Source: Bacteroides sp. | GTDB taxonomy: Bacteria > Bacteroidota > Bacteroidia > Bacteroidales > Bacteroidaceae | Length of the DNA stretch: 64,000 nucleotides | NCBI GenBank assembly: GCA_021202275.1 | Contig: JAJQDI010000010.1 | Location: 62,001-126,000, forward strand | Direction: 5' to 3' | Shown here: in pieces, positions 9,175 to 18,096 of the stretch | Layout: the number at the start of each line of letters is the position of its first letter | Numbering within the stretch: position 1 is the stretch's first letter | Position numbers and translations under genes: made by a program | Notes under the pieces: generated by a model | The model's input: the letters and a program-made list of their open reading frames with translations, nothing else | What the model was told of the DNA's origin: nothing | Database searches by the model: none

Positions 9175-10386
9175 ATGGATCTCTATTCCGGTTTACCCTA
9201 TTGGATTGTGAAAAATCCCTTGTACGATGATTACAATCCTTTGTCTGCCGACCTGCGTACGGAGGTGGCTATCATTGGTTCCGGGATCACCGGCGCGTTG
9301 GTGGCCCATGAATTATGTAAGATGGGTATAGAATGTACGGTTTTCGATAAGCGAACACCCGGTACCGGAAGTTCCGTTGCCAGTACGGCCTTGTTGCAAT
9401 ACGAAATAGATACACCTTTGTGCAAGTTGGTCGGAAAGATAGGAGAGGCCGCGGCAGTCAGAGCTTATCATTCCTGCCTGCAATCTATCAACGATCTGGA
9501 ACACGTATTCATGGAGCTAAATCTATCACCGGATTTTATGCGGGTTCCCAGTATTTACTATGCCAGCGACCGGAAAGGACTTTCGCTCATTCGTGAAGAG
9601 TTAGAGATCCGCAACCGTTTCAAACTTCCGGTGATCTATTTCTCAAAAAATGATCTGTCGGAGAAATACAACCTCAGGGCACCCGGAGCGCTGGTCAATT
9701 ACAGTTCTGCTCAGGTCGACCCATACAAAGCCGCGACAGCTATTATCCGCCATTATCTCGACAAAGAGCAATTGGAACTATATACGCATACGGAGATCAC
9801 TCAGTGGGAGGAAGAAGAGGGAGGATATAAATTGATCACCTCAACCGGCAACATCATCCATTGCCGGTACGTAGTGGTGGCTGCCGGTTTCGAAGCCGGC
9901 AGGTTTTTACCCGAAAAGGTGATGCAACTTACCTCTACCTATGCCATCTTGTCCGAACCTGTAGATAAAAAATACATCTGGCCGGGACACAGTCTGATCT
10001 GGGAAACTCATGAACCTTATCTGTATATACGTACTAACAACCGGAACCGCATCCTGGTAGGAGGAGAGGATGAAGAATTCAGGGATCCGGTGAAGCGCGA
10101 CCAGCTTTTACGGAAGAAGGTATCTATCCTCGAAAAGAAGATCAGGAAGTTATTTCCGGATATTCCCTTCCGGACGGAGACAGCCTGGTGTGGCACATTC
10201 AGTTCCACACCAGACGGGTTGCCCTTTATCGGTGCATGGCCCGGAAAAGAAAGAATGTTGTTTGCCCTGGGGTACGGTGGCAATGGGATCACTTTCAGCA
10301 TGATAGCGGCCCAGCTTATCCGCTGTAAGATCCAGGGCATCAAAGACGAAAGAGAATCAGTCTTCGGTTTCGAAAGACTTCATTAA
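9175..10386 (+). CDS. FAD-dependent oxidoreductase (DAO family)
   Basis: 403 residues. The N-terminal dinucleotide-binding motif [17 protein letters not shown] (about 25-41) is followed by [16 protein letters not shown], typical of glycine/D-amino-acid-oxidase-like flavoproteins of the DadA/YurR group, and a C-terminal [11 protein letters not shown] that contacts FAD. The substrate is unknown; the family oxidises C-N bonds of amino acids or related amines. The SDR gene follows after 29 bases in the same direction, so the two probably form one unit. Soluble, no signal peptide. Confidence 0.85.
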   Translation: MDLYSGLPYWIVKNPLYDDYNPLSADLRTEVAIIGSGITGALVAHELCKMGIECTVFDKRTPGTGSSVASTALLQYEIDTPLCKLVGKIGEAAAVRAYHSCLQSINDLEHVFMELNLSPDFMRVPSIYYASDRKGLSLIREELEIRNRFKLPVIYFSKNDLSEKYNLRAPGALVNYSSAQVDPYKAATAIIRHYLDKEQLELYTHTEITQWEEEEGGYKLITSTGNIIHCRYVVVAAGFEAGRFLPEKVMQLTSTYAILSEPVDKKYIWPGHSLIWETHEPYLYIRTNNRNRILVGGEDEEFRDPVKRDQLLRKKVSILEKKIRKLFPDIPFRTETAWCGTFSSTPDGLPFIGAWPGKERMLFALGYGGNGITFSMIAAQLIRCKIQGIKDERESVFGFERLH

Positions 10387-10415
10387 ATATATGTTCAATT
10401 ATAAAAAATAAAGAG

Positions 10416-11315
10416 ATGAGTTCAAAATCGTATGAAGAGATGCAGAATCCTTTGCATGAATATCGTGAAGAGGGTTATCCGGAACAATTACAGAAAGCTC
10501 CGGGTATACAGAAGGAGATGAATCCTGTACCCGACTGCGGGGAAGAGACCTATATCGGCCACGGACGCCTGAAAGGCCGGAAAGCATTGGTGACAGGAGG
10601 TGACTCCGGGATCGGTCGTGCCGCGGCCATAGCCTATGCCAAAGAGGGTGCGGATGTGGCCATCAATTACCTGCCCTCCGAACAAAAAGATGCGGAAGAT
10701 GTAGCGAAGGTGATAGAAAAAGCCGGACAGAAGGCCATTCTGATCCCCGGAGACATCAGTGATGAAGAATTCTGCAAGGAAATGATCGAGGAAGCCAACG
10801 CCAGCCTGGGAGGGTTAGACATCCTGACGCTGGTAGCCGGAAAGCAGGTAGCCAAAGAAGATATACTGGAAATTACAACCGAGCAGTTGACCACAACTTT
10901 CGCCACGAATGTATTTTCTCTGTTCTGGATCGTGAAAGCGGCCATTCCCTATTTGCCGGAAGGAGCTACTATTATCACCACATCTTCTATCCAGGCCTTC
11001 CAGCCGAGTCCTACCTTAGTAGACTATGCTGCTACAAAGAGTGCGATCGTAGCATTCACCCGCGCACTGGCCAAGCAGCTGGCTCCTAAAGGGATCCGTG
11101 TAAATAGTGTAGCTCCGGGTCCTATCTGGACGGCTCTGCAGGTGAGTGGCGGACAACCCCAGGAGAAACTACCCAAATTCGGACAGAATACTCCGCTCAA
11201 ACGTGCCGGACAGCCGGTGGAACTGGCAGCAATATATGTATTACTCGCTTCTCAGGAGTCCAGCTATGTAACTGCGGAAGTATACGGAGTGACCGGAGGA
11301 AATCATACCACTTAA
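10416..11315 (+). CDS. SDR family oxidoreductase (YdaD/YhdF-like)
   Basis: 299-residue short-chain dehydrogenase. An extension of about 45 residues precedes the Rossmann motif [12 protein letters not shown]. The active site shows Ser in TTSSIQAF and the YxxxK pair in YAATKSA, then the PGPIWT motif. The long N-terminal extension with [16 protein letters not shown] is typical of the general-stress/glucose-dehydrogenase-like group related to B. subtilis YdaD/YhdF. Probably co-transcribed with the FAD enzyme upstream. Substrate unknown. Confidence 0.9.
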   Translation: MSSKSYEEMQNPLHEYREEGYPEQLQKAPGIQKEMNPVPDCGEETYIGHGRLKGRKALVTGGDSGIGRAAAIAYAKEGADVAINYLPSEQKDAEDVAKVIEKAGQKAILIPGDISDEEFCKEMIEEANASLGGLDILTLVAGKQVAKEDILEITTEQLTTTFATNVFSLFWIVKAAIPYLPEGATIITTSSIQAFQPSPTLVDYAATKSAIVAFTRALAKQLAPKGIRVNSVAPGPIWTALQVSGGQPQEKLPKFGQNTPLKRAGQPVELAAIYVLLASQESSYVTAEVYGVTGGNHTT

Positions 11316-11360
11316 ACTCTTTTGGGTTTTACTCAAGGTCTTGCATTTTTGCTTTTACGT

Positions 11361-11409
11361 CTTCACGCTTATACATAAGAATCTATTTAATAGCTTATGA
11401 AGTGTGAAG
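11361..11409 (+). terminator. Imperfect hairpin downstream of the SDR gene
   Basis: CTTCACGCTT pairs with AAGTGTGAAG, with an inner CATAAG/CTTATG stem. There is no T-run, so it is a weak or processed 3' end rather than a textbook intrinsic terminator. The rest of the 235-base gap shows no gene. Confidence 0.35.
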
Positions 11410-11550
11410 GCGTATAATATAGGTTGGGGTCTACAAGTGCGGGCTGAGAAGCCTTCATCTGTGTATCCAACTAAACATACAGGAAAAACACACAAAAAAC
11501 TCCCGGATTCCAGCTACATCTGAGGCCTGATATTCACAAAGGATATATTC

Positions 11551-12297
11551 CTATATATATACCCGTTCCCACTCCGGATGCCTTTTCAAAAAACTCCGCC
11601 AGTATCTATCGTGGTTACTTTTGATAAGGCTTTTACACGCATCAGGATCCATACCGCGTTCTTCTGCGTATACGCGGGCCACCCAGTCGATCTGATCGTT
11701 GTGCAGGTTGCTACGTTCAAAAGCGTGGCATCCCTTTTCCGGGCTTACAGGTCCGAAATCGATCCGGTTCAGATCTATCATACTGAAACGGTATCCATCC
11801 TCAGGAGTCTCATCAAACAATACATTTCCCAGAGAATAGTCTCTGTGATAAATTCCCTGTGTATGAATAAAGGCTGTAAAACGCGCGTATGCTTCCAGCA
11901 GAGTTTTCGTTTCCTCATCTGCAAGCGCATACACATACCTCATAGAGCGCATATCCGCTTCATGGATCGAGAGGTAGTAAGAGGCGCCTATCCATCCATA
12001 CCTATAGGTCTCTACATATGCAATCGGCTCCGGGGTCAGCACTCCGGACGCCAAGCAGCGAAGCGCATACATATAGGAACGGGCCGCTTTGGATTTTCGC
12101 ACCGAACTGTACACCACACGGTTGATCACATGTGGGATCCGGAAAGATTTTACATTGACCCTGATACCCTCCACGTCAAATACCTTCACTTCATTTCTGC
12201 CTTTATAAATACGTTCTCCCTCTTTCTGAAAGATATCGGGGACAGAACGAACAAACGATTCAAGAAAGGAGTAATTGGGATGTATATGGATTTTCAT
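11551..12297 (-). CDS. Lipopolysaccharide kinase InaA/KdkA-type protein
   Basis: Protein-kinase-like fold of about 248 residues. The catalytic loop reads HRDYSLGNVLFDE and the metal-binding segment SMIDLNRIDFG. These match the Kdo/heptose kinase (KdkA, InaA, RfaP/WaaP-like) group that phosphorylates lipid A-core sugars at the inner face of the membrane. I chose the ATG at 12295-12297 because the protein then begins MKIHIHPNYSF, a typical beta-strand start; an ATG nine codons earlier is possible. Its -7 element is at 12394-12401. Substrate is inferred from the family only. Confidence 0.8.
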   Translation of the reverse strand: MKIHIHPNYSFLESFVRSVPDIFQKEGERIYKGRNEVKVFDVEGIRVNVKSFRIPHVINRVVYSSVRKSKAARSYMYALRCLASGVLTPEPIAYVETYRYGWIGASYYLSIHEADMRSMRYVYALADEETKTLLEAYARFTAFIHTQGIYHRDYSLGNVLFDETPEDGYRFSMIDLNRIDFGPVSPEKGCHAFERSNLHNDQIDWVARVYAEERGMDPDACKSLIKSNHDRYWRSFLKRHPEWERVYI

Positions 12298-12393
12298 AAC
12301 GACTTTTTTCTTACTATGCACCAAGAGTACGGCGGTCTGCTGTATCTTTGATCGTAAAGTTAGCTGAAAATTTCTTTGTTATATAAATGCAGA

Positions 12394-12401
12394 CAAAGAT
12401 A
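12394..12401 (-). promoter_or_regulatory. -7 element for the InaA-type kinase gene
   Basis: Minus strand TATCTTTG, exact TAnnTTTG, giving a leader of about 90 nt. A second TATCTTTG lies on the plus strand at 12343-12350, within that leader, and would direct transcription toward the ArnT-type gene. Confidence 0.5.
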
Positions 12402-12619
12402 GTGAATCCCGCCCATTCTCTCTTTCAAACAGAGAAATATTAAATAAAATACCAATTATTGATAATGAGAAACATTTTTTTCTTATCATAATTACTATAT
12501 TTACTCCCTGAAAAAAACAGTTTTCACCTTTTTCCTGAACAAACGGTTCTACCCTGCAGAGGACACTTCCCTGTATGGCAAGAGCTTAACCAATCATAAA
12601 CCAGCTAATCGCCTTGATT

Positions 12620-14317
12620 ATGTATACATCCTATGGCAGTTATCGAAAAAAAGAAGTAATTTCTTCTTTCCATCCGGCAGTCTATTACCTCATCCTTCTG
12701 ATAGTATGTTGTTTCGCGTTTATCATAAACAATCAGGTGATCCCGGCAGACCTGATGGAGTCGCGCAATCTGGCCACTGCCCAGGAAATGGTTCGGGAAG
12801 GGAACTATCTGGTACCTACCATGAATGGTGAATTGCGCCTGGAAAAACCTCCTTTGCCTACCTGGATCGCGGCAGGAGTGGAAAACCTGATCCCCGGCAA
12901 CCTCATTGTACAACGCTGTATGGCCGGGCTTTCTGCCACGCTGATGGTCATTTTTCTGTATCTGACAGGCACCTACCTGACACGTAACCGTAACATCGGT
13001 CTGCTTACCGCTCTGATCCTGGCCACCTGTTTCAACGTTGTATTGATGGGCAGGACGGCTACCTGGGATATCTATTGCCACAGCTTCATGACAGGGGCCA
13101 TCTATTTCTTCTTGGTCGCCTTTGGTGAAAGAGGAAAACAATGGGGTAATTTCCTTGCCGCCGGACTTTTCCTGGGACTATCGTTCCTGAGCAAAGGCCC
13201 GGTCTCTTTCTACGCTCTGTTGCTGCCTTTCCTGATCAGCTACATTCTGGTGCTGCATCCCTCCCTGAGAGGGAAAAAAGCCCCGTTCTTCTGTATGATC
13301 CTGATAGCCGTGATCGTATCCTGCTGGTGGATGGTATATATCCTTATTTTTCATTCCGACATGGCTATTGCCATCGCTCAGAAAGAATCCACCTCCTGGA
13401 TCAATCACAACGTACGCCCCTGGTACTACTACTGGCAATTCCCGGCCGAAGCCGGAATATGGGCCCTGTTCCTGGTCACTTCCATCGTCTATTATTTTAC
13501 CTATAAAAAACAGGAGTACCGCAGGGAGTACACCTTCTCTACGCTATGGCTGATCCTGTCACTGATCCTGTTGTCCCTGATCCCGGAGAAAAAGACACGC
13601 TATCTGCTGCCGATCCTTGTTCCCGCTGCTCTTTCTGTGGCTTTCTATATCTATTATCAGATCAAATGCAGCCTGTCCAAAGGAGAGAAATTCCTGTTCC
13701 GTCTCAATGCTTTCGTCATTGCCATCATCCTGTTGGGAATACCTGTAGCACTCTACCTGATGTTCTTCCAACAGGGAGAGATCTCTCTGCTGATGCTAAG
13801 TATAACAGGCGTCCTCAGCTGGGGCCTGGCATTGTTTATCTTCCTCTCTATTTACAACAGAGGAGGTATCCAGGTAAAAGGAGTATTTGTAGCTATTATC
13901 CTGACCATGATCATGATCGAGGCCGTTTGTCTGATCCCGATCGGAGATATGTTTATCAATGAAGAGCGTCACAGCATACGCATGCTCAGAGACAATGAAC
14001 AAGTGGCCGGACTTCCCTTTTTCTATAATCCCGAAGAGGGTCTGCTGCGTATGGAACTGGTATACGAAGCCAATAAAACCATTCGTCCCATAGACCTGTC
14101 AAAGGATGCCGTGATCTACGACAATCTTCCTTTCGTACTGGTAAGCGGTATGCCCATAGACAGTCTGATGGCAGGGAAACGGGTTGAAATTGAATGGATC
14201 GATCTGTTCGATAACAACTGGCGCAAAGTAGGACATAAACGTCACAATCCGGAGCTTGTGCGTGAAGTCGCTATCATCCGCCATCTGGAAGTGCAGACAG
14301 AGCCTGTAGAAGAATAA
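12620..14317 (+). CDS. ArnT-type integral membrane glycosyltransferase
   Basis: About 565 residues with a dozen or so hydrophobic segments and a C-terminal soluble part. The first periplasmic loop reads ADLMESRNLATAQEMV and then LRLEKPPLPTW, the signature of GT83/PMT-fold transferases such as ArnT that move a sugar from an undecaprenyl carrier to lipid A or another acceptor. The ATG at 12620-12622 is preferred over a TTG two codons upstream. It is separated by 280 bases from the divergent InaA-type kinase, so both flanking genes point to lipopolysaccharide decoration (inference). Acceptor and sugar unknown. Confidence 0.85.
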   Translation: MYTSYGSYRKKEVISSFHPAVYYLILLIVCCFAFIINNQVIPADLMESRNLATAQEMVREGNYLVPTMNGELRLEKPPLPTWIAAGVENLIPGNLIVQRCMAGLSATLMVIFLYLTGTYLTRNRNIGLLTALILATCFNVVLMGRTATWDIYCHSFMTGAIYFFLVAFGERGKQWGNFLAAGLFLGLSFLSKGPVSFYALLLPFLISYILVLHPSLRGKKAPFFCMILIAVIVSCWWMVYILIFHSDMAIAIAQKESTSWINHNVRPWYYYWQFPAEAGIWALFLVTSIVYYFTYKKQEYRREYTFSTLWLILSLILLSLIPEKKTRYLLPILVPAALSVAFYIYYQIKCSLSKGEKFLFRLNAFVIAIILLGIPVALYLMFFQQGEISLLMLSITGVLSWGLALFIFLSIYNRGGIQVKGVFVAIILTMIMIEAVCLIPIGDMFINEERHSIRMLRDNEQVAGLPFFYNPEEGLLRMELVYEANKTIRPIDLSKDAVIYDNLPFVLVSGMPIDSLMAGKRVEIEWIDLFDNNWRKVGHKRHNPELVREVAIIRHLEVQTEPVEE

Positions 14318-14391
14318 AGGAAAGGCTTAACATCTCCTGCTGAATCCCGATACATTCACATATACAATGCAGGAATAAAAGACAATAAAAA

Positions 14392-14421
14392 AACCCTCAT
14401 TCCGCTAACGGAATGAGGGTT
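14392..14421. terminator. Intrinsic terminator between convergent genes
   Basis: A 13-bp perfect stem (14392-14404 with 14409-14421) with a 4-base loop, preceded by an A-run. It serves the ArnT-type gene from the left and the lipoprotein gene from the right. Confidence 0.8.
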
Positions 14422-14454
14422 AAATGAATGTATATCTCCCAAATATCTGTCAGA

Positions 14455-14940
14455 TCATTTAACCGATTTAATATCTCTGGTTTCTATACCGTTGGTCCAG
14501 TCTCTGGTAATGGTTATATGTATCTCTCCCGAATCATAGATCATAAGAAACTGTAAATCGATATATTCTTCGTCTTCTCTATTAAAATATTTAAATTCAG
14601 GAACCTCAATGCGGTATCCGGTATTCGTACTTTGGATTTCATTCATGTCCTTGAAATTAAATGTTTCATCAAATTCCACATACTCTTCCTCATCATAAAT
14701 TTTCACCGTAAAACTGCTGGAAGTATGAGAAATAGTCACTTTAGCATCATACGGATCATACGTTTCTAAGGGTCGTCCTTTTTCTTTCCAGGTTTCTGTG
14801 ATCTCTACATCGAAAATACCTGATACAATTTCAAAAACTTCTTTGGGATCCGGTTTTCCATTTTCTTTTTCATCGTCCGATGATGAACAGGAGGTAAGAG
14901 CAAACAAAGCCAACAGAGGCAATAAGAATAATTTATTCAT
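14455..14940 (-). CDS. Lipoprotein of unknown function
   Basis: 161 residues. A signal peptide ends in the lipobox LTSC (cysteine near residue 18), followed by a serine/acid-rich linker (SSSDDEKENG). The acidic run right after the cysteine matches the Bacteroidetes surface-export signal type. The mature domain is rich in alternating beta-strands (FDVEITETW, AKVTISHTSSSFTVKIYDEEEY, IEVPEFKYF) and lacks recognisable catalytic residues. It looks like a small all-beta lipocalin-like lipoprotein. I do not recognise the family. Confidence 0.75.
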   Translation of the reverse strand: MNKLFLLPLLALFALTSCSSSDDEKENGKPDPKEVFEIVSGIFDVEITETWKEKGRPLETYDPYDAKVTISHTSSSFTVKIYDEEEYVEFDETFNFKDMNEIQSTNTGYRIEVPEFKYFNREDEEYIDLQFLMIYDSGEIHITITRDWTNGIETRDIKSVK

Positions 14941-15071
14941 ATCTACATGTAGTTTATGTCATCCCAGACCCGAGAATGACAGTTTGATTATGAAAGTTGG
15001 GTCTGATAGTCTATTTCGTTTTTATGTATTCCCTTGTATAACAAGCAGGTAAATGGGGACAAGAATAAAAA

Positions 15072-15102
15072 AAACGACCTGAACTCATTTGTCAGGTCGT
15101 TT
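15072..15102 (-). terminator. Terminator of the tRNA-Pro unit
   Basis: An 11-bp perfect stem, AAACGACCTGA (15072-15082) with TCAGGTCGTTT (15092-15102). On the minus strand it is followed by a T-run, placing it directly downstream of the two tRNA-Pro genes. Confidence 0.75.
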
Positions 15103-15112
15103 CTCTCTTTTG

Positions 15113-15187
15113 TCGGGGTACCAGGATTCGAACCTGGGACCCCCTGCTCCCAAAGCAGGTGCGCTAACCGGACTGCGCTACACCCCG
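15113..15187 (-). tRNA. tRNA-Pro (TGG), distal copy
   Basis: 75-base cloverleaf on the minus strand. The acceptor stem pairs CGGGGTG with TACCCCG, the anticodon stem-loop is CCTGC-TTTGGGA-GCAGG giving anticodon TGG, and the T-arm contains GGTTCGAATCC. CCA is not encoded. It is the second of two tandem copies in transcript order. Confidence 0.95.
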
Positions 15188-15215
15188 AATACTTTTTCTA
15201 TGGTTCCGTTCGTTG

Positions 15216-15290
15216 TCGGGGTACCAGGATTCGAACCTGGGACCCCCTGCTCCCAAAGCAGGTGCGCTAACCGGACTGCGCTACACCCCG
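15216..15290 (-). tRNA. tRNA-Pro (TGG), proximal copy
   Basis: Identical in the mature region to the copy at 15113-15187 and separated from it by 28 bases. Same TGG anticodon and T-arm. The tandem arrangement suggests one precursor transcript ending at 15072. Confidence 0.95.
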
Positions 15291-15361
15291 TTTTCATCGG
15301 AACAGGAACTCTGTCAAAAGCGGTGCAAAGATAATGACATTTTCCGGAAAAGCAAGCGTTA

Positions 15362-15548
15362 GTAAGTTTTAAGTGGTAAGTTTTGAGTTATAAGTTTTGA
15401 GTGGTAAGTTTTAACCAGGCGGATTTTCCATCGTGGAATAAGCAGACTGATCACTTAAATCCCGGAAATAATCATCCTTTCTTAATAGATGTCGGATATA
15501 TACTTATAACTTATAACTCAAAACTTATAACTTAACCCTCAAAACTTA
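15362..15548. repeat. Clustered TAAGTTTTGAG repeats in inverted blocks
   Basis: The left block (15362-15413) carries four copies of a TAAGTTTTRAG unit, and the right block (about 15502-15548) carries the reverse complement (CTCAAAACTTA and variants). The two blocks could fold into one long hairpin enclosing about 90 bases. The right block runs into the stop codon of the serine palmitoyltransferase gene. Low-complexity repeats of this kind usually lie at 3' ends. Confidence 0.7.
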
Positions 15549-16733
15549 TTCCAGCAATCCCAGCTTACGGAAACATTTCTCCAGTTTATCTACCGCCATA
15601 TCGATCTGCTCTTTGGTATGAGTAGCCATCAGGGAAAAGCGGATCAGCGTATCATTGGGTGAGCAGGCAGGAGGAACCACCGGGTTGACAAAGACTCCTT
15701 CATCAAACAACATCTTAGTCACCAGGAATATCTTCTCCATATCCCGTACATACAACGGAATGATAGGAGTAGAGGTGTTCCCGATCTCAAAGCCCAGATC
15801 CCGGAAACGTTTCAGAGAATAGTGGGTTATTTCCCACAGATTGGCAATACGTTCGGGTTCGGTCTTCATGATCTGCAAAGCGGCACGCGCGGCAGCAGTA
15901 GCGGCAGGCGTGTTACTTGCGCTGAATATATAAGAACGTGAGTTGTGACGCAGGTAGTTGATAACAGACTCATCGGCAGCAATAAATCCTCCGATCGAAG
16001 CCAGGGATTTACTGAAAGTACCCATGATCAGATCCACATCATCGGTCAGACCAAAATGATCGCACGTACCACGTCCGTTGCGTCCCAGGACACCCAGACC
16101 GTGTGCTTCGTCTACCATGATACCGGCGTTGTATTTCCTGGACAGACGAACGATCTCCGGCAGATTGGTAATATCTCCTTCCATGCTGAAGACCCCGTCT
16201 ACAACGATCAGCTTAACCGATTCGGGACGGCATTTCTGCAGTTCCTTCTCCAACGACTCCATATCGTTGTGTCTGAATTTCAATGTAGTAGAGAAAGAAA
16301 GACGACGTCCCTCCACAATAGAGGCATGATCCAACTCATCGCATATCACATAATCTTCGCGGCCTGTTACACAGGAAACCACTCCCAGATTCACCTGAAA
16401 TCCGGTAGAATATATAATGGCGTCTTCTTTACCGACAAACTCGGCCAGCTCTTTTTCCAGTTCCAGATGCAGATCCAGCGTACCGTTCAGAAACCGCGAA
16501 CCGGCACATCCTGTTCCATACTTACGGTTAGCTTCTACAGCTGCTTCGATCACCTTCGGATGGTTGGTGAGCCCCAGGTAAGAGTTCGAACCGAACATAA
16601 GCACTTTTCTTCCGCTCATGATCACTTCTGTGTCCTGTTCGCTCTCTATGCAGCGAAAATAAGGATATACTCCTTTAGCTTTGACTTGCTGGGGGAGGTC
16701 ATATTTAGCTAACTTTTGCTGTAATAATCCCAT
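15546..16733 (-). CDS. spt: Serine palmitoyltransferase (alpha-oxoamine synthase family)
   Basis: 395-residue PLP enzyme. PLP-site residues include His136 in ELDHAS, Asp208 in MVDEAHG and the Schiff-base Lys242 in TFSKS. The family also contains KBL and BioF, but the N-terminal region (GVYPYFRCIES, FGSNSYLGLTNHP, GTGCAGSRFLNGT) resembles the single-chain bacterial serine palmitoyltransferases of Bacteroides, which condense serine with palmitoyl-CoA to start sphingolipid synthesis. The divergent neighbour is a lipid-kinase-fold gene, which fits. Glycine C-acetyltransferase remains the main alternative. Confidence 0.85.
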   Translation of the reverse strand: MGLLQQKLAKYDLPQQVKAKGVYPYFRCIESEQDTEVIMSGRKVLMFGSNSYLGLTNHPKVIEAAVEANRKYGTGCAGSRFLNGTLDLHLELEKELAEFVGKEDAIIYSTGFQVNLGVVSCVTGREDYVICDELDHASIVEGRRLSFSTTLKFRHNDMESLEKELQKCRPESVKLIVVDGVFSMEGDITNLPEIVRLSRKYNAGIMVDEAHGLGVLGRNGRGTCDHFGLTDDVDLIMGTFSKSLASIGGFIAADESVINYLRHNSRSYIFSASNTPAATAAARAALQIMKTEPERIANLWEITHYSLKRFRDLGFEIGNTSTPIIPLYVRDMEKIFLVTKMLFDEGVFVNPVVPPACSPNDTLIRFSLMATHTKEQIDMAVDKLEKCFRKLGLLE

Positions 16734-16827
16734 TGAATTGTTAATTAATAAAATCAGTTTTTTGGTAAAATCCTGATTGTGTCTAACTTACTTATGCCCT
16801 ATTTTATACTGTGTCCAAAACAGGGGG

Positions 16828-16862
16828 CAAAGATAGTAAAATATGTTTTTAGCTGTTGCAAA
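16828..16862 (-). promoter_or_regulatory. Promoter of the serine palmitoyltransferase gene
   Basis: Minus strand -7 TATCTTTG at 16828-16835 and -33 TTTG at 16859-16862. The spacing of 23 is slightly long. The leader would be about 85 nt. Confidence 0.6.
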
Positions 16863-16930
16863 TACCGGGAAAAAAACGGATCACCTGTCATTAAATAAGG
16901 GATATCCGTTACATATTCACAGAATTGTAT

Positions 16931-16938
16931 TATTTTTG
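16931..16938 (+). promoter_or_regulatory. -7 element of the lipid kinase gene
   Basis: TATTTTTG, exact TAnnTTTG, 27 bases before the ATG at 16966. This position rules out a longer reading starting at 16843 and fixes the start. Confidence 0.6.
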
Positions 16939-16965
16939 CCTGTCTTTAAAACAAGAACTGACCGC

Positions 16966-18006
16966 ATGAAAGAGCCAAAGAAAAGCATCTCATTTATTAT
17001 CAATCCCATATCCGGAACGCATGATAAACAGGCCATCCTGAACATGCTGGAAGAGAAGATGGATGCCAAAAAATTCACGTGGGAAGTTATACCTACCGAA
17101 TATGCCGGACACGCGGTGAAGATCGCCGCGGAAAAAGCAAAACAGGGGGTAGATGTGGTCGTTGCTATCGGTGGAGATGGTACTGTGAATGAAGTGGCCC
17201 GCTCGCTGGTGCATACCCAGACAGCACTTGCCATCATTCCCAGCGGTTCCGGCAACGGACTGGCCCGCCACCTCCACATTCCGCTGGAACCTAAAAAAGC
17301 CATCGAGGTACTGACTGAAAGCAAGCTACAGACGATCGATTACGGTTTGCTGGACCAGACACCTTTTTTCTGTACCTGCGGTGTGGGATTTGACGCGTTC
17401 GTCAGTCTGAAATTCGCGAAAGCAGGCAAGAGAGGTGTACTGACCTATCTGGAAAAAACACTGACAGAGAGCCTGAACTACCAGCCGGAGACCTATGAGA
17501 TAGAAACGGAAGACGGTACCCAACGTCACAAAGCCTTCCTGATCGCCTGTGGCAATGCCTCTCAATATGGGAACAATGCATACATTGCTCCGCACGCTAC
17601 CCTAACAGACGGATTGCTGGATATTACCATTCTGGAACCATTCACCGTACTGGATGTACCTTCACTGGCTTTCCAGTTGTTCAACAAGACCATCGATCAG
17701 AACAGCCGGATCAAAACTTTTCGTTGTAAAAAGTTACGTATACACCGCCAGAAAGAAGGAGTGGTGCATTTCGACGGAGAACCGATGATGGCCGGTACAG
17801 ACATTGATGTAGAGGTAGTGCGCCAGGGGTTACAGGTAATCGTTCCCGCGCAAAAAGAACCAGCCACCATGTTCCGGAAAGCCCAGGAATATTTCAACGA
17901 CATCATCCAGCTCAACGACAGGGTAGTGGCGGATATCGTGGAAAAAAACAAATCGCTCCTCAGACACAACAAAGATCTGATGAAGAAACTCACCGGTAAA
18001 GAATGA
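16966..18006 (+). CDS. Diacylglycerol/sphingoid-base kinase family protein
   Basis: 346 residues of the DAGK catalytic superfamily. The nucleotide loop GGDGTVNEV is at 69-77, PSGSGNGLAR near 92-101, and a conserved DGEP near the end. A C-terminal helical tail of about 45 residues (FRKAQEYFNDIIQLND onward) is extra. The family phosphorylates lipids such as diacylglycerol, ceramide or sphingoid bases at the membrane. It is divergent from serine palmitoyltransferase with 232 bases between starts, which suggests, without proving, a long-chain-base or ceramide kinase. The start follows from the -7 element at 16931-16938. Confidence 0.8.
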   Translation: MKEPKKSISFIINPISGTHDKQAILNMLEEKMDAKKFTWEVIPTEYAGHAVKIAAEKAKQGVDVVVAIGGDGTVNEVARSLVHTQTALAIIPSGSGNGLARHLHIPLEPKKAIEVLTESKLQTIDYGLLDQTPFFCTCGVGFDAFVSLKFAKAGKRGVLTYLEKTLTESLNYQPETYEIETEDGTQRHKAFLIACGNASQYGNNAYIAPHATLTDGLLDITILEPFTVLDVPSLAFQLFNKTIDQNSRIKTFRCKKLRIHRQKEGVVHFDGEPMMAGTDIDVEVVRQGLQVIVPAQKEPATMFRKAQEYFNDIIQLNDRVVADIVEKNKSLLRHNKDLMKKLTGKE

Positions 18007-18025
18007 CACGATGCAAATATTTATG

Positions 18026-18033
18026 TATTTTTG
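18026..18033 (+). promoter_or_regulatory. -7 element for aspS
   Basis: TATTTTTG (TAnnTTTG) lies 20 bases after the lipid kinase stop and gives a leader of about 57 nt to the aspS ATG. aspS may also be read from the upstream promoter. Confidence 0.5.
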
Positions 18034-18096
18034 CCGGACATTTTCATGTGTACACGAAGTTAAGAATATTTCTTTATCATATAAAAGACAACTATT

